From the NCBI GenBank assembly GCA_963743425.1, contig CAVUPU010000003.1, positions 310,001-374,000 of the forward strand: a stretch of DNA of 64,000 bases, given 5' to 3'. The notes under the pieces are model-generated. The model saw only the letters and a program-made list of their open reading frames with translations. It searched no databases and was not told the DNA's origin. Position numbers and translations under genes: made by a program. The DNA is from JAJVID01 sp963743425 (GTDB taxonomy: Bacteria > Acidobacteriota > Blastocatellia > RBC074). This document shows positions 36,375 to 45,466 of this stretch, piece after piece; within the stretch, counting starts at the first letter, position 1; every line of letters starts with the position of its first letter.

Positions 36375-38819
36375 ATGACACTCGCCTCTGCGCGTCGCTT
36401 TACCTCGGCGCTTTACCTCTCTCTGGTTTTCGGTCTTACCGCGCCATTTGTTACGGCGCAATCTTCCTTACAACTCGATGGCCGGGTCACCGACCCTGAC
36501 AAGGCCGGGGTCGCCGGCGCCGTAGTGACGCTGATTGCGCGCGACAATCGGTCGCGCGCGACTGTGACGACCTCGGGCGACGGAAACTTTCGCTTCGACC
36601 GCGTCGCGGCGGGCGATTATCTGATCGAAGTCCGCGCCCCGGGCTTCGCCGGGACGGTCAAGGCCGTTTCGGTCAAACAGTCCAACGAAAGACTCGACAT
36701 CGCGCTCGACGTGGCGGCGATCAACGACGGAGTGGTCGTGACTGCCTCCGGCACGGCGCAATCGGTTGACGAGGTTTCGAAAGCAGTGACCGTGATCAAC
36801 GCGCAACAGATCGAACTGCGCGGCGAATACTCGATTCTGGAATCGCTGAGGGTCGCGCCCGGCGCGCGCGTCGTTCAGCAAGGCGGCCCCGGCGCGTTTG
36901 CGAGCGTTCGGATTCGCGGGTTGCGTTCGTTCGACACCGGCGTGTTGATCGACGGGCATCGCTTTCGCGACGCGGCTGACTCGCAGGGCAGCGCGAACGG
37001 CTTCATCAACGAGCTCAATGTCGTGAACCTCGAGCGGGTAGAGGTCCTGCGCGGTTCGGGTTCGTCGCTCTACGGCTCGAACGCGATCGGCGGCGTCGTC
37101 AACCTCGTGACCGATTCGGGCGGCGGGCGATTGCGCGGGCAGGCGCAGATCGAAGGGGGCGGCCTGGGGTTGTTTCGCGGTCGCGGCACGGTCGCGGGCG
37201 GCGCGATGGACGACCGGCTGTTTTACAGCGGCGGACTGTCGCATTTGAACGTGACCGGCGGTGTGGACGGCGATGATGGCGCGCGGCAGACGAGTTTGCA
37301 GGGGCTGCTCGGCTATCATTTCACGCCGAACGTCACGCTCTCCGGCCGGGCCTATGCGAACGACGCGTTTGCGGCGCTGAATGAAAGCCCGGCGGCCGCG
37401 CCCGGCTTCGCGCCGCCGCCCTCGGGCGCGCGCGTTCGGGCGATCCCGTTGGATCTGGACGAACAACGCCGCGTGGAAGCGCGGGGCATCCCACTGACGC
37501 CGGACAATTACAATCGCGGCGCCGCCAATTTCATCCCCGACCTCAACGACCCCGACAACCGCCGCGACTCCGATTTCTTCTCCGGCGCGCTGAATTTCAC
37601 GCAGCGGTTGAGCGACCGCGCGAGCTACCGGCTGAGCTATCACCGCGTGGATGTGAACCGTTCTTTCCTCGACGGGCCGCTCGGCATCGGCTCGTTCGGC
37701 GAACCGGCCTTCACTTCGATCAGCGATTTCGCCGGCGACGTCAATACTTTCACGACGCGCGCCGATCTGCAGCTCGGCGGAGCGAACCTGCTGACCACAG
37801 GTTACGAATTCGAGCGCGAAAGCTATGGAGACTTCTCGACCGACCAAAGCCCCAACCCTCTGAGCGGTTCGCTCGACATCAGGCAGCGCAGCCATACTTT
37901 CTTCGCGCAGAATCAGACGCGACTGCTCGCCGACCGTTTGCAACTGTCGCTCGCGTTCCGGCTGCAAGGCTTCGATCTGTACGCGCCGCGTTTCAGCGGA
38001 GGCGCGCCGCGTTATGTCGGCGTGTCGTTCGACGCGCCGCCGACTGCTTACACGGGCGACGGCTCGGTGGCCTATCTCTTCCGAGCGACGAACACTAAGC
38101 TGCGCGCGCACGTCGGGAACGGTTACCGCGCGCCGTCCTTGTTCGAGCGATTCGGCGCGGGCTTTTTCGGCGGCGATTTCACGCCATTCGGCGACCCGCG
38201 TTTGAATGCGGAGCGTTCGATAGCGGTTGACTGGGGGATAGACCAGACCTTTATGCGCGGCAGAGCGCGCGTGAGCGCGACATATTTCTACACGCGGCTG
38301 CAGAACATCATAGGCTTCGGCTCGTTGCCGCCGGGCGATCCGTTTGACCGCCCGTTCGGCGGATTTCTGAATATCGGGGGCGGGTTGGCGCGCGGCGTTG
38401 AATTGAGCGCGGAGCTTTCGCCGGCGCGTTCGACCAGCCTCTTCGCTTCCTACACCTATACCAACGCCGACCAGCGCGCGCCGAACGCCGCAGGGTATCT
38501 AACCATACCAGGCACGTCAGATCACCTCTTCACGCTGGTCGCCACGCAGCGCATCGGCAGGCGAGTCGATGTGACGTTCGACCTCTCGGCCGTAAGCAAT
38601 TATTCGCCTTCGTTTCCGTCGCCCTCCTTCGACACGCTCTACATTTTCGACGGTTACGTGAAGGGCGACCTGGTCGCGGCGTACACGCTGCCGATTGACG
38701 ACCGGCTCAGCCTGCGCCTCTACGGCAAAGTCGAAAACGTGTTCGATCGGGCTTATACCGAAAGCGGCTTTCGAACGCCTGGCGCTTTCTTCATCGGCGG
38801 CGCGGCGTTTCGTTTCTGA
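36375..38819 (+). CDS. TonB-dependent vitamin B12 outer-membrane receptor (BtuB-like) with N-terminal carboxypeptidase-regulatory domain
   Basis: 814 residues. A signal peptide (to about residue 28, FVTAQ), a CarboxypepD_reg-like beta-sandwich (about 33-112, LDGRVTDPDKAGVAGAVVTL), a TonB plug (about 125-245: ILESLRVAPGARVVQQGG, then FASVRIRGLRSFDTGVLIDG and GSSLYGSNAIGGVVNLVTD) and a 22-strand-type barrel ending GAFFIGGAAFRF with a terminal Phe. The riboswitch upstream and the cob genes downstream make cobalamin the most likely ligand. It is energised by TonB-ExbBD encoded elsewhere. Confidence 0.92.
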   Translation: MTLASARRFTSALYLSLVFGLTAPFVTAQSSLQLDGRVTDPDKAGVAGAVVTLIARDNRSRATVTTSGDGNFRFDRVAAGDYLIEVRAPGFAGTVKAVSVKQSNERLDIALDVAAINDGVVVTASGTAQSVDEVSKAVTVINAQQIELRGEYSILESLRVAPGARVVQQGGPGAFASVRIRGLRSFDTGVLIDGHRFRDAADSQGSANGFINELNVVNLERVEVLRGSGSSLYGSNAIGGVVNLVTDSGGGRLRGQAQIEGGGLGLFRGRGTVAGGAMDDRLFYSGGLSHLNVTGGVDGDDGARQTSLQGLLGYHFTPNVTLSGRAYANDAFAALNESPAAAPGFAPPPSGARVRAIPLDLDEQRRVEARGIPLTPDNYNRGAANFIPDLNDPDNRRDSDFFSGALNFTQRLSDRASYRLSYHRVDVNRSFLDGPLGIGSFGEPAFTSISDFAGDVNTFTTRADLQLGGANLLTTGYEFERESYGDFSTDQSPNPLSGSLDIRQRSHTFFAQNQTRLLADRLQLSLAFRLQGFDLYAPRFSGGAPRYVGVSFDAPPTAYTGDGSVAYLFRATNTKLRAHVGNGYRAPSLFERFGAGFFGGDFTPFGDPRLNAERSIAVDWGIDQTFMRGRARVSATYFYTRLQNIIGFGSLPPGDPFDRPFGGFLNIGGGLARGVELSAELSPARSTSLFASYTYTNADQRAPNAAGYLTIPGTSDHLFTLVATQRIGRRVDVTFDLSAVSNYSPSFPSPSFDTLYIFDGYVKGDLVAAYTLPIDDRLSLRLYGKVENVFDRAYTESGFRTPGAFFIGGAAFRF

Positions 38820-38871
38820 CTAAAAACAGTATCGCGCGTTAGCAAGCGACGGCTTCTGTAGATCACCGCGT

Positions 38872-39459
38872 ATGTTGACACTGATTCTCGGCGGGGCGCG
38901 CAGCGGCAAGAGCCGTTACGCGCAATCTCTCTGTGACCGTTCGGCGCAGGTCGTCTACATTGCGACGGCGCGCGCGGACGAAGTCGATTCCGATCACGAA
39001 ATGCGCGAACGCGTCGCCCGCCATCGCGCCGATCGCCCGGCGAATTGGTGGACTGTCGAAGAGCCGCTCGATCTGCCGCGCGCGGTCCGCGAAGCGCCGG
39101 TCGAGGCGGTCTTGTTGATCGATTGCGCCACGCTCTGGATCTCCAACCTGATGTGGGAATACAGAGAACATGCAGTGGCCGCGCAGGAGAGGCTGGTCCT
39201 CGCGCAGGTCGATAATCTGATTCTCGCCTCGCAGCGGCGCTCCGACGGCGCAGGCGAAATCATCATCGTCAGCAACGAAGTGGGCGGCGGCCTCACGCCG
39301 GAGCATCCGGTCGGGCGCGCGTTCCGCGATTTACAGGGCTTCGCCAATCAAAGCCTGGCGCGGGCCGCCGACAAAGTGATCTTCATCGTCGCGGGCTTGC
39401 CCCTGCCACTCAAGTCGGGGGCGATCATCGGAGGCGAGCGTTTAGAGTCCCGACTTTAG
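38872..39459 (+). CDS. cobU: Adenosylcobinamide kinase / adenosylcobinamide-phosphate guanylyltransferase
   Basis: 195 residues. P-loop LILGGARSGKSRYAQ (about 4-18), then LLIDCATLWISNLM and the CobU signature IIIVSNEVGGGLTPEHPVGR with FRDLQGFANQSLARAADKV. It phosphorylates adenosylcobinamide and adds GMP, the first step of nucleotide-loop assembly. It lies 50 bp downstream of the B12 receptor gene. The last six residues read into a palindrome (39434-39516), so the C-terminus may have been altered. Confidence 0.93.
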   Translation: MLTLILGGARSGKSRYAQSLCDRSAQVVYIATARADEVDSDHEMRERVARHRADRPANWWTVEEPLDLPRAVREAPVEAVLLIDCATLWISNLMWEYREHAVAAQERLVLAQVDNLILASQRRSDGAGEIIIVSNEVGGGLTPEHPVGRAFRDLQGFANQSLARAADKVIFIVAGLPLPLKSGAIIGGERLESRL

Positions 39460-39516
39460 TCGGCATGGCTTGGCATCCGAGCGTCGCCGACTAAAGTCGA
39501 GACTCTAAACGCTCGC
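39434..39516. repeat. Long inverted repeat (about 31-bp arms) after cobU
   Basis: Left arm GCGAGCGTTTAGAGTCCCGA continuing to GTCGGC; right arm GCCGACTAAAGTCGAGACTC continuing to GCTCGC. One mismatch in the arms. It contains the cobU stop codon. No T-tract is seen. Confidence 0.8.
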
Positions 39517-39526
39517 TTTCGATGCT

Positions 39527-39802
39527 ATGATTTCATTCGATGTCCTAACGTCAGTTGTTCCGATTAAACTCAAACCGGACGTAGCGATGTTGCGTAAGTT
39601 GAGGGAACTCATTCTGCCTGACACGCGCGCGCCGCGTGAATGCGAGGCTTGCGGCAAGCCGTTCGTCTGTGGCGCGTCGTTCAAAGGTTGCTGGTGTCTT
39701 CAGGTAAAGCTCGGCGCGGAAGCGAGAAAAGATTTGCGCGAACATTACAAGCGTTGTTTGTGTTCGGAATGCCTGATGAAGTTTGCTGAAGCGCCGAAAT
39801 AA
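39527..39802 (+). CDS. Cysteine-rich CWC-family small protein
   Basis: 91 residues from 39527, or 71 from the ATG at 39587. Motifs: CEACGKPFVCGASFKGCWC (the Cys_rich_CWC pattern, with the CWC triplet) and CLCSEC near the end, so up to eight cysteines. It is a presumed metal-binding protein of unknown role that is often encoded near cobalamin genes; that association is from memory. It is between cobU and cobT on the same strand and probably cotranscribed. Confidence 0.75.
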   Translation: MISFDVLTSVVPIKLKPDVAMLRKLRELILPDTRAPRECEACGKPFVCGASFKGCWCLQVKLGAEARKDLREHYKRCLCSECLMKFAEAPK

Positions 39803-39814
39803 CCGCGATGGTTG

Positions 39815-39901
39815 GAATCAGCGCCGCGAGCGGTAACGAGCGAGGCTGCCGGAGTAAATCGTTAACGGGGCCATGCTCGCCACCGCTCGCGGCGCTGATT
39901 C
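39815..39901. repeat. Inverted repeat before cobT
   Basis: GAATCAGCGCCGCGAGCGG (39815-39833) pairs perfectly with CCGCTCGCGGCGCTGATTC (39883-39901). The interior has weaker complementary blocks (GCGAGGC, GCTCGCC). It lies immediately upstream of the cobT start. Confidence 0.8.
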
Positions 39902-39915
39902 GGCAAAAGAATCAC

Positions 39916-40968
39916 ATGATCGAAGAGGCCATTCAAAACATCTCGCCGGTTGACAACGCCTGGCTCGAACGAGCCGCCGGGCGGCAAACGCAATTGACCA
40001 AGCCGCCGGGCAGCCTCGGCGCGCTCGAAGAGATCGCCAATCGTCTGGCTGCGATCCGGCAAACGCTGAGGCCGGAGGTCTTTCGCCAACGCATCTACGT
40101 CGTCGCCGCCGACCACGGCGTCGCCGCCGAGGGAGTGAGCGCATACCCGCGCGAGGTCACAGCCCAAATGGTCTACAACTACCTGCGCGGCGGCGCGGCG
40201 ATCAACGTGCTGGCTCGTGATTGCGGCATCGAAGTCAAAGTGGTTGACGCGGGCGTCGACGCCGACTTCGGCGACGCGCCGGGGTTGATCCAGGCCAAAG
40301 TCACGCGCGTCACGGCGAACTTCACTCGCGGCCCGGCGATGACTCGCGAGCAGGCCGTTGCGTCCGTAACTACCGGCGTCGGGTTGGCGCGGGCCGCGGC
40401 CGCGGACGGCGTGGAGATGATCGGCATCGGCGAAATGGGGATCGGCAATACCACGGCCGCCAGCGCGATTACGGCGGCGCTCACCGGGCTGGCGCCCGAG
40501 GCGGTTACTGGATACGGCACAGGCGTTGATGAAGCGGGCTGGCGAAGAAAAGTCTCGGCTGTCAAGCGCGCGCTCGAAGTCAATAAACCGGAACGCAATG
40601 ACTCGCTCGATCTGCTGGCGAAGGTCGGAGGCGCGGAGATAGGCGTGATGATGGGGGTGGCGCTAGGCGCGGCGGCCGAAAGAATTCCTGTCGTCGCCGA
40701 CGGCTTCATTTCGACTTCAGCAGCCGCGCTCGCATGCATGCTCTGCCCGAACGCGCGCGACTACCTCTTCATCGCGCACCGCTCGCAAGAGGCGGGGCAC
40801 GACGCGCTGATCGAATTCATCGGGCGGCGACCGCTGCTCGACCTGGGAATGCGACTCGGAGAGGGAACCGGCGCAGCTCTCGCGATGCGCCTCATCGGCT
40901 CCGCCGCCAGGCTGCTCAGCGAAATGGCCACATTCGCCGAAGCCGGCGTGAGCGATCGGGACTCGTAA
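39916..40968 (+). CDS. cobT: Nicotinate-nucleotide-dimethylbenzimidazole phosphoribosyltransferase
   Basis: 350 residues from the ATG at 39916 (MIEEAIQNISPVDNAW); the frame is open further upstream only through a palindrome. Family motifs: QTQLTKPPGSLGALEEIA, YVVAADHGVAAEGVSAYPRE, MIGIGEMGIGNTTAASAITA and a C-terminal LLDLGMRLGEGTGAALAM with the catalytic glutamate in the last segment. It makes alpha-ribazole phosphate for the lower loop of cobalamin. The stop overlaps the cobS start by one base (TAATG). Confidence 0.94.
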   Translation: MIEEAIQNISPVDNAWLERAAGRQTQLTKPPGSLGALEEIANRLAAIRQTLRPEVFRQRIYVVAADHGVAAEGVSAYPREVTAQMVYNYLRGGAAINVLARDCGIEVKVVDAGVDADFGDAPGLIQAKVTRVTANFTRGPAMTREQAVASVTTGVGLARAAAADGVEMIGIGEMGIGNTTAASAITAALTGLAPEAVTGYGTGVDEAGWRRKVSAVKRALEVNKPERNDSLDLLAKVGGAEIGVMMGVALGAAAERIPVVADGFISTSAAALACMLCPNARDYLFIAHRSQEAGHDALIEFIGRRPLLDLGMRLGEGTGAALAMRLIGSAARLLSEMATFAEAGVSDRDS

Positions 40969-41714
40969 TGTCGAAATGGCCGCGACTATTTTTGATTGCC
41001 GCACAGTTCCTCACCCGCTGCCCCATGCCGCGTAATCTGGAGACCGACGAAAAGGAATTGGGGCAGGCGGCCATGTTTTTCCCGCTCGTGGGCGCGCTCG
41101 TGGGCGCGAGCGGAGCGCTGCTCCACGCCGCGCTATTGAATTTCCTGCCGCCATCAACGTGCGCGCTGCTGACGCTGGTCTATTTCTCTTTCATCACTAA
41201 TGCGTTTCACGAGGACGGATTGGCCGACGCCTTCGACGGCTTCGGCGGGGGATGGACGCGCGAGCGGGCGTTGGAAATTATGCGCGACAGCCGCATAGGG
41301 ACGTTCGGCGCGTTGGCGCTGATCTTCCTCGCGCTGGCCAAATACAATTTTCTCTCCTCGCTCGATTCTTCCGTTGTCTGGCGCTGGTTGGTAGTCGCCC
41401 ACACGGCGGCGCGCTGGACGACGCTGCCGCTGTGCCTGTGGTTGCCGTATGCGAGAGAGGAGGGGCAAGGCAAACTTGTCGCGCAGCGTTTGGGCTATGG
41501 CGGGGCTGCGGTCGCCACGTTGACTTTATTGGCGGCGCTCGCGTTGCTGAGCTGGCGCGAGGCGGCGGTCGCCTGCGCGGTCGCCATAGCGGCGCCGCTC
41601 GGAACCGGATTGTACTACCGCAGTCGAATCGGAGGCGTCACGGGCGATTGCCTCGGCGCAACCAATCAACTGACTGAGGTCGCGATCTATCTGGCCGCCG
41701 TCGCGTTGAGATAA
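40968..41714 (+). CDS. cobS: Adenosylcobinamide-GDP ribazoletransferase
   Basis: 248 residues from the ATG at 40968, which shares its A with the cobT stop. It has several membrane helices. The CobS motif FHEDGLADAFDGFGGGWTRE (binding phosphate and metal) sits near residues 83-102, with MRDSRIGTFGALALI just after it and GGVTGDCLGATNQLTEVAIY at the end. It joins adenosylcobinamide-GDP with alpha-ribazole to complete the salvage pathway. Confidence 0.94.
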   Translation: MSKWPRLFLIAAQFLTRCPMPRNLETDEKELGQAAMFFPLVGALVGASGALLHAALLNFLPPSTCALLTLVYFSFITNAFHEDGLADAFDGFGGGWTRERALEIMRDSRIGTFGALALIFLALAKYNFLSSLDSSVVWRWLVVAHTAARWTTLPLCLWLPYAREEGQGKLVAQRLGYGGAAVATLTLLAALALLSWREAAVACAVAIAAPLGTGLYYRSRIGGVTGDCLGATNQLTEVAIYLAAVALR

Positions 41715-41724
41715 GACAGGCTTA

Positions 41725-41756
41725 TGGTCTTTGAGTGAATAGCGCAACAACAACGT
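41725..41756. repeat. Left copy of a 32-bp inverted repeat flanking the VIT/VWA gene
   Basis: Begins TGGTCTTTGAGTGAATAGCG. Its reverse complement recurs at 44026-44057 with three mismatches, bracketing the VIT/VWA gene. Confidence 0.75.
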
Positions 41757-42007
41757 GGCGGCAGACCTGTGTGTGGGGCCCCGGCGCAATAAGACGCGCA
41801 TTCCCTGGATCGGAGCCGGCGCACAGGTCTGCTCCAACGTTGAGAGGATCGTAGTCCCGTAGCGGCCGGCTGTGGTTATTACGGTTCGGTTCTGTGGCGC
41901 CCGGCATTATCTCGATCCGCGCAATGTCATAGGCTCAGTCCGTACAACAGAGAGGCTTGCCCTCTACAAACCACCTGGCGACCCGAGTCGCCCGGACTGA
42001 GGTGATT

Positions 42008-43987
42008 ATGCGATTAAATATGCGATTTGCCTGTCTGGTACTGATTGCGATCTCGATGTTTTCCCTTTCCGGCTCAGCCCAGACTCAGAATGACAAAACT
42101 CTCTCGCCGTATTTCTTCGTGCAGGGAGATCCGAACCTGGATCACCTGCCTCTCAAAGACACCCGTGTTCAAATAGACGTCTCCGGCGTCATCGCCGACG
42201 TGAAGGTAGTTCAGACATATCGGAACGAAGGCTCACGGCCGATCAACGCCCGTTATGTTTTTCCGGCGTCCACTCGCGCCGCCGTTTACGCGATGCGCAT
42301 GCGGATCGGCGATCAAGTCATCGTCGCCAAAATCAAGGAGCGTGACAAGGCGAAGCAGGAATTCGACAAGGCCAAGCAGGAAGGAAAGAGCGCGTCGCTC
42401 CTGGAGCAGAACAGGCCCAACGTGTTTTCGATGAGTCTCGCCAACGTCATGCCCGGCGACCAGGTCGAGGTCGAGCTTCGCTATACCGAGCTGTTGGCGC
42501 CGACGGATGGCGTCTATGAAGTTGTCTTTCCCACCGTCGTTGGGCCTCGTTATTCTTCCCAATCGGAGACCTCGGCGTCAAAAGAAGGCGCTCCGATCAA
42601 GATTCCGTATCTTAATCAAGGCGATAAACCCGCCAGCGCGCTCCACATTTCAGCCCGGATCTCGGCGGGCGTACCTATCCAGGACTTGATCTGTACATCG
42701 CATCAGGTTTCTCCGCAATGGCAGAGCTCGACCGTCGCCCAACTCGTCCTGGATAACACGGGTCAATTCCAGGGAGATCGCGATTTCATTCTGCGCTATC
42801 GTTTGTCGGGAGATCAGATCTCTTCGGGTCTTCTTCTCTACCGCGGCGCCGACGAGAACTTTTTCCTTTACATGGCCCAACCGCCGCAGCGAGTAACGGA
42901 GGCGGAGATACCCCGCCGAGAGTATATTTTCGTGGTGGACGTTTCCGGCTCTATGAATGGGTTTCCTCTGAATACAGCCAAACATCTTCTGCGGGAGCTG
43001 ATCGGGCAATTGCGACCATCGGACCTGTTCAACGTCGTTTTGTTCTCCGGAGACGCCAACGCGCTCTCCATAAAATCGCTTCGGGCTGACCAACAGAACA
43101 TCTCCAGGGCTATTCACCTGATCGAAGGACAGCGCGGCGGCGGAGGCACTGAGCTTCTTGGGGCGCTCACACAGGCCATGAGCCTTTCGCGTGAACCCAA
43201 CGTCTCGCGAAGCATCGTGCTGGTGACGGATGGTTATATCTCAGCCGAGAAGTGCGTTTTCAATTACATACGCGAAAATCTGAATGTATGCAACGTCTTC
43301 TCCTTCGGCATCGGCTCATCGGTAAACCGTTATCTCATCGAAGGCGTGGCGAAGGCCGGAATGGGCGAGCCTTTCATCGTGACCACGGAAGCGGAAGCCC
43401 CCGCGGTCGCGGCCAAATTCCGGGAATATATACAGTCTCCGCTCTTGACCGAGATTCAGGTCAACTCCACCGGCTTTGACATCTATGATGTGAATCCGGG
43501 GCGACTCCCCGATCTATTCGCCCAGCGTCCCGTGATTCTCTTCGGCAAATGGCGCGGACCGATAAGCGGAACGCTCGAGCTGCGGGGAAGAGTGGGGCAA
43601 GGAGACTACCTGACTCGTTTGGATGTTTCGGGCGTTCAGCCGGATGAGGCCAATCGGGCGTTGCGTTACCTGTGGGCCAGATCGCGCATAGCCGAACTTT
43701 CCGACTACGGCTTCGGCGATCTGGATGCGGATCGGATCAGAGACATCACTTCTCTCGGTTTGAAGTATAACCTGTTGACTCAATACACATCATTCATAGC
43801 GGTCCGCGAAGCGGTTAGCAACACACAGGGGCCGGCGCAGGATGTAGATCAACCACTGCCACTCCCGCTGGGAGTGAGCGATCTGGCCGTGGGCAGTGAA
43901 CCGGAACTTCTGTGGCTGGTGGCCGCATCCATGATCATCGCGCTGATCATGTTCCTACGCTGGCGGCGGCGTCTTGTGAGCGGATAA
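42008..43987 (+). CDS. VIT and von Willebrand A domain protein with C-terminal membrane anchor
   Basis: 659 residues from the ATG at 42008, where the signal peptide starts (MRFACLVLIAISMFSLSGSA). VIT domain about 45-180 (VSGVIADVKVVQTYRNEGSR, then YVFPASTRAAVYAMRMRIGD). VWA domain about 300-480 with an intact MIDAS motif (FVVDVSGSMNG). The end is a Pro/Glu-rich linker, a membrane segment (LLWLVAASMIIALIMFL) and RWRRRL, which is the form of an exosortase sorting tail. The adjacent exosortase gene fits a dedicated enzyme and substrate pair, as known for VIT/VWA proteins beside exosortases. Confidence 0.88.
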   Translation: MRLNMRFACLVLIAISMFSLSGSAQTQNDKTLSPYFFVQGDPNLDHLPLKDTRVQIDVSGVIADVKVVQTYRNEGSRPINARYVFPASTRAAVYAMRMRIGDQVIVAKIKERDKAKQEFDKAKQEGKSASLLEQNRPNVFSMSLANVMPGDQVEVELRYTELLAPTDGVYEVVFPTVVGPRYSSQSETSASKEGAPIKIPYLNQGDKPASALHISARISAGVPIQDLICTSHQVSPQWQSSTVAQLVLDNTGQFQGDRDFILRYRLSGDQISSGLLLYRGADENFFLYMAQPPQRVTEAEIPRREYIFVVDVSGSMNGFPLNTAKHLLRELIGQLRPSDLFNVVLFSGDANALSIKSLRADQQNISRAIHLIEGQRGGGGTELLGALTQAMSLSREPNVSRSIVLVTDGYISAEKCVFNYIRENLNVCNVFSFGIGSSVNRYLIEGVAKAGMGEPFIVTTEAEAPAVAAKFREYIQSPLLTEIQVNSTGFDIYDVNPGRLPDLFAQRPVILFGKWRGPISGTLELRGRVGQGDYLTRLDVSGVQPDEANRALRYLWARSRIAELSDYGFGDLDADRIRDITSLGLKYNLLTQYTSFIAVREAVSNTQGPAQDVDQPLPLPLGVSDLAVGSEPELLWLVAASMIIALIMFLRWRRRLVSG

Positions 43988-43993
43988 GCAAAT

Positions 43994-44057
43994 GCAACGT
44001 AGGGGCAGACATGCAGGTCGCCCCTACGTTGTTGTTGCGCTGTTTATTCAAAGACCA
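43994..44057. repeat. Palindrome plus right copy of the flanking inverted repeat
   Basis: CAACGTAGGGGCAGACATGC with GTCGCCCCTACGTTG is a palindrome carrying the GTAGGGGC core found in the REP arrays at 54.6-55.5 kb. Bases 44026-44057 are the inverted partner of 41725-41756. Confidence 0.7.
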
Positions 44058-44065
44058 CATGGCAT

Positions 44066-44959
44066 ATGTCCTGGCTGCTTATGAAACGAAGATGTAACTG
44101 GAACAGGATTGCGCAGTGCCTTCTCGTATTGGTCGGCGCTTTCGCGCTCAAGCTCCACTACTCAACGGCGAGCGCCGACCAGTTGCGCTGGGTTCTCGCT
44201 CCGACGACCGCGCTCGTCGAACTGATCAGCGGCGCCTCGTTCGAGTTTGAATCCCATGCGGGCTACATCAGCAGGGAGCGCGGTTTCCTGATCGCCAATT
44301 CCTGCGCCGGAGTCAACTTCCTGATCACCGCGTTCCTGATGCTTTCGATGAGGAAGCTGCTCGACGAGCGATCGAAGAAGGTCGCCTGGGGATTCATCCC
44401 GACCGCGGCCGTGATCGCCTACCTGGCGACGCTCGTCGCGAATACCGCTCGCATCACCATTGCGTTGCTGCTGCGTCAGTCGCCCGCGGAGATCGAGTGG
44501 ATGAATCCCGATCAATTTCACCGATTCGAAGGCGTCTTAATCTACTTCGGGTTTTTGCTGTTGTTGTTTGTGGTCAGCGAAAAGATGAGCGCGGAAAAGA
44601 CTGCAAATCCATTCCGGAGTTCTCTCTTCCCGCTTCTCGTTTATTACGTGATAGCGTTGGGGATTCCACTCTTAAACGGCGCATACCGGCAGGGGGCTGA
44701 TTTCTGGCGGCACGCGCTCTTCGTTTTACTGATCCCTCTACTGCTAACTTGCGGATTTCAAGCTCTCCGCCATGGCTTGCCGTATCTCTCAGTGAAAACG
44801 ATCCGCTCGAGCGGAAAGCGTCCGGGATACGGCTTATCCATCTTCTGCGCGCGTCCGATGGCCAGCAGCGCAACGACCTCGTCTTCGGCGGGGATGTCGA
44901 ACTCGCGCTTGACCGCCGCAGGGTCAAACCCCTCCATCGGAGCGGTGTCGAAGCCGTAG
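44066..44959 (+). CDS. Exosortase family membrane protease/transpeptidase
   Basis: 297 residues with about seven membrane segments. The exosortase triad is visible: C80 in IANSCAGVNFLITAF, R129 in VANTARITIALLL and H152 in PDQFHRFEGVLIY. The enzyme cuts C-terminal sorting tails and attaches the protein at the surface; the VIT/VWA protein just upstream is the likely client. An ATG at 44081 is an alternative start. The last 67 residues (from about 44758) lie antisense to the nitroreductase gene and read as low-complexity polar sequence, so the original C-terminus was probably lost or replaced. Confidence 0.82.
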   Translation: MSWLLMKRRCNWNRIAQCLLVLVGAFALKLHYSTASADQLRWVLAPTTALVELISGASFEFESHAGYISRERGFLIANSCAGVNFLITAFLMLSMRKLLDERSKKVAWGFIPTAAVIAYLATLVANTARITIALLLRQSPAEIEWMNPDQFHRFEGVLIYFGFLLLLFVVSEKMSAEKTANPFRSSLFPLLVYYVIALGIPLLNGAYRQGADFWRHALFVLLIPLLLTCGFQALRHGLPYLSVKTIRSSGKRPGYGLSIFCARPMASSATTSSSAGMSNSRLTAAGSNPSIGAVSKP

Positions 44960-45462
44960 CTTTCGGCCACCAGCATCATCGTGGTCACGGCGATCATCGT
45001 GTGACGGTTGAGCCAGACATCCAGCGGGATGGTCGAGAGGAATTTCATCGCGCCCCGCCTGGCGCCTTCCACCTCTTCAAATTTGCCCGCGCCGCGCCGC
45101 GCGCCTTCGCGCAAGACTTGATCCGCGCGCTGTTCCAGATCCGATTTCACGCCGACGGCGATGATCACCACCGGCGCTTCGGCCACCTTCGCTTGATTCA
45201 TCGCGGCCTGCCTTAGCCGTCGCCGGTTCTCTTCATCGCGCACCACGATGAATCGCCACGGCTGCAGGTTATAGCCCGAAGGGGCCTGCGCGCCGAAGCT
45301 CAAGATGGCGTCGAGATATTCGTCGGGCACAGTTTCGTCCGGCTCAAAGCGCTTAGTCGCGCGGCGGTCGATCAAAACCTGTGTGATCGGCTTGAGCGGC
45401 GCGCCGTCGGGTTGTGTGACGGGAAAGTTCGCCGGTTTTTCGCTCATCAATCTCTCTTGCAT
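44758..45462 (-). CDS. Nitroreductase-family FMN oxidoreductase
   Basis: 234 residues from the ATG at 45462; the ATG at 45447 (MSEKPANF) is also likely. Nitroreductase fold: IDRRATKRFEPDETVPDEYL at the FMN phosphate site, FGAQAPSGYNLQPWRFIVVR as the conserved second motif, and VVALLAIGRAQKMDKPYPGR near the end. Substrates may be nitroaromatics, quinones or flavin. It converges on the exosortase gene with about 200 bp of antisense overlap. The gene downstream of rpsD on the same strand begins 4 bp after the rpsD stop, so the two may be cotranscribed. Confidence 0.88.
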   Translation of the reverse strand: MQERLMSEKPANFPVTQPDGAPLKPITQVLIDRRATKRFEPDETVPDEYLDAILSFGAQAPSGYNLQPWRFIVVRDEENRRRLRQAAMNQAKVAEAPVVIIAVGVKSDLEQRADQVLREGARRGAGKFEEVEGARRGAMKFLSTIPLDVWLNRHTMIAVTTMMLVAESYGFDTAPMEGFDPAAVKREFDIPAEDEVVALLAIGRAQKMDKPYPGRFPLERIVFTERYGKPWRRA

Positions 45463-45466
45463 ATTC

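Noticed and set aside
36468..38111. 547-codon open frame antisense to the TonB receptor
   Set aside because: It is an Arg/Ala-rich shadow of a high-GC gene without domain, and the receptor on the other strand is unambiguous.
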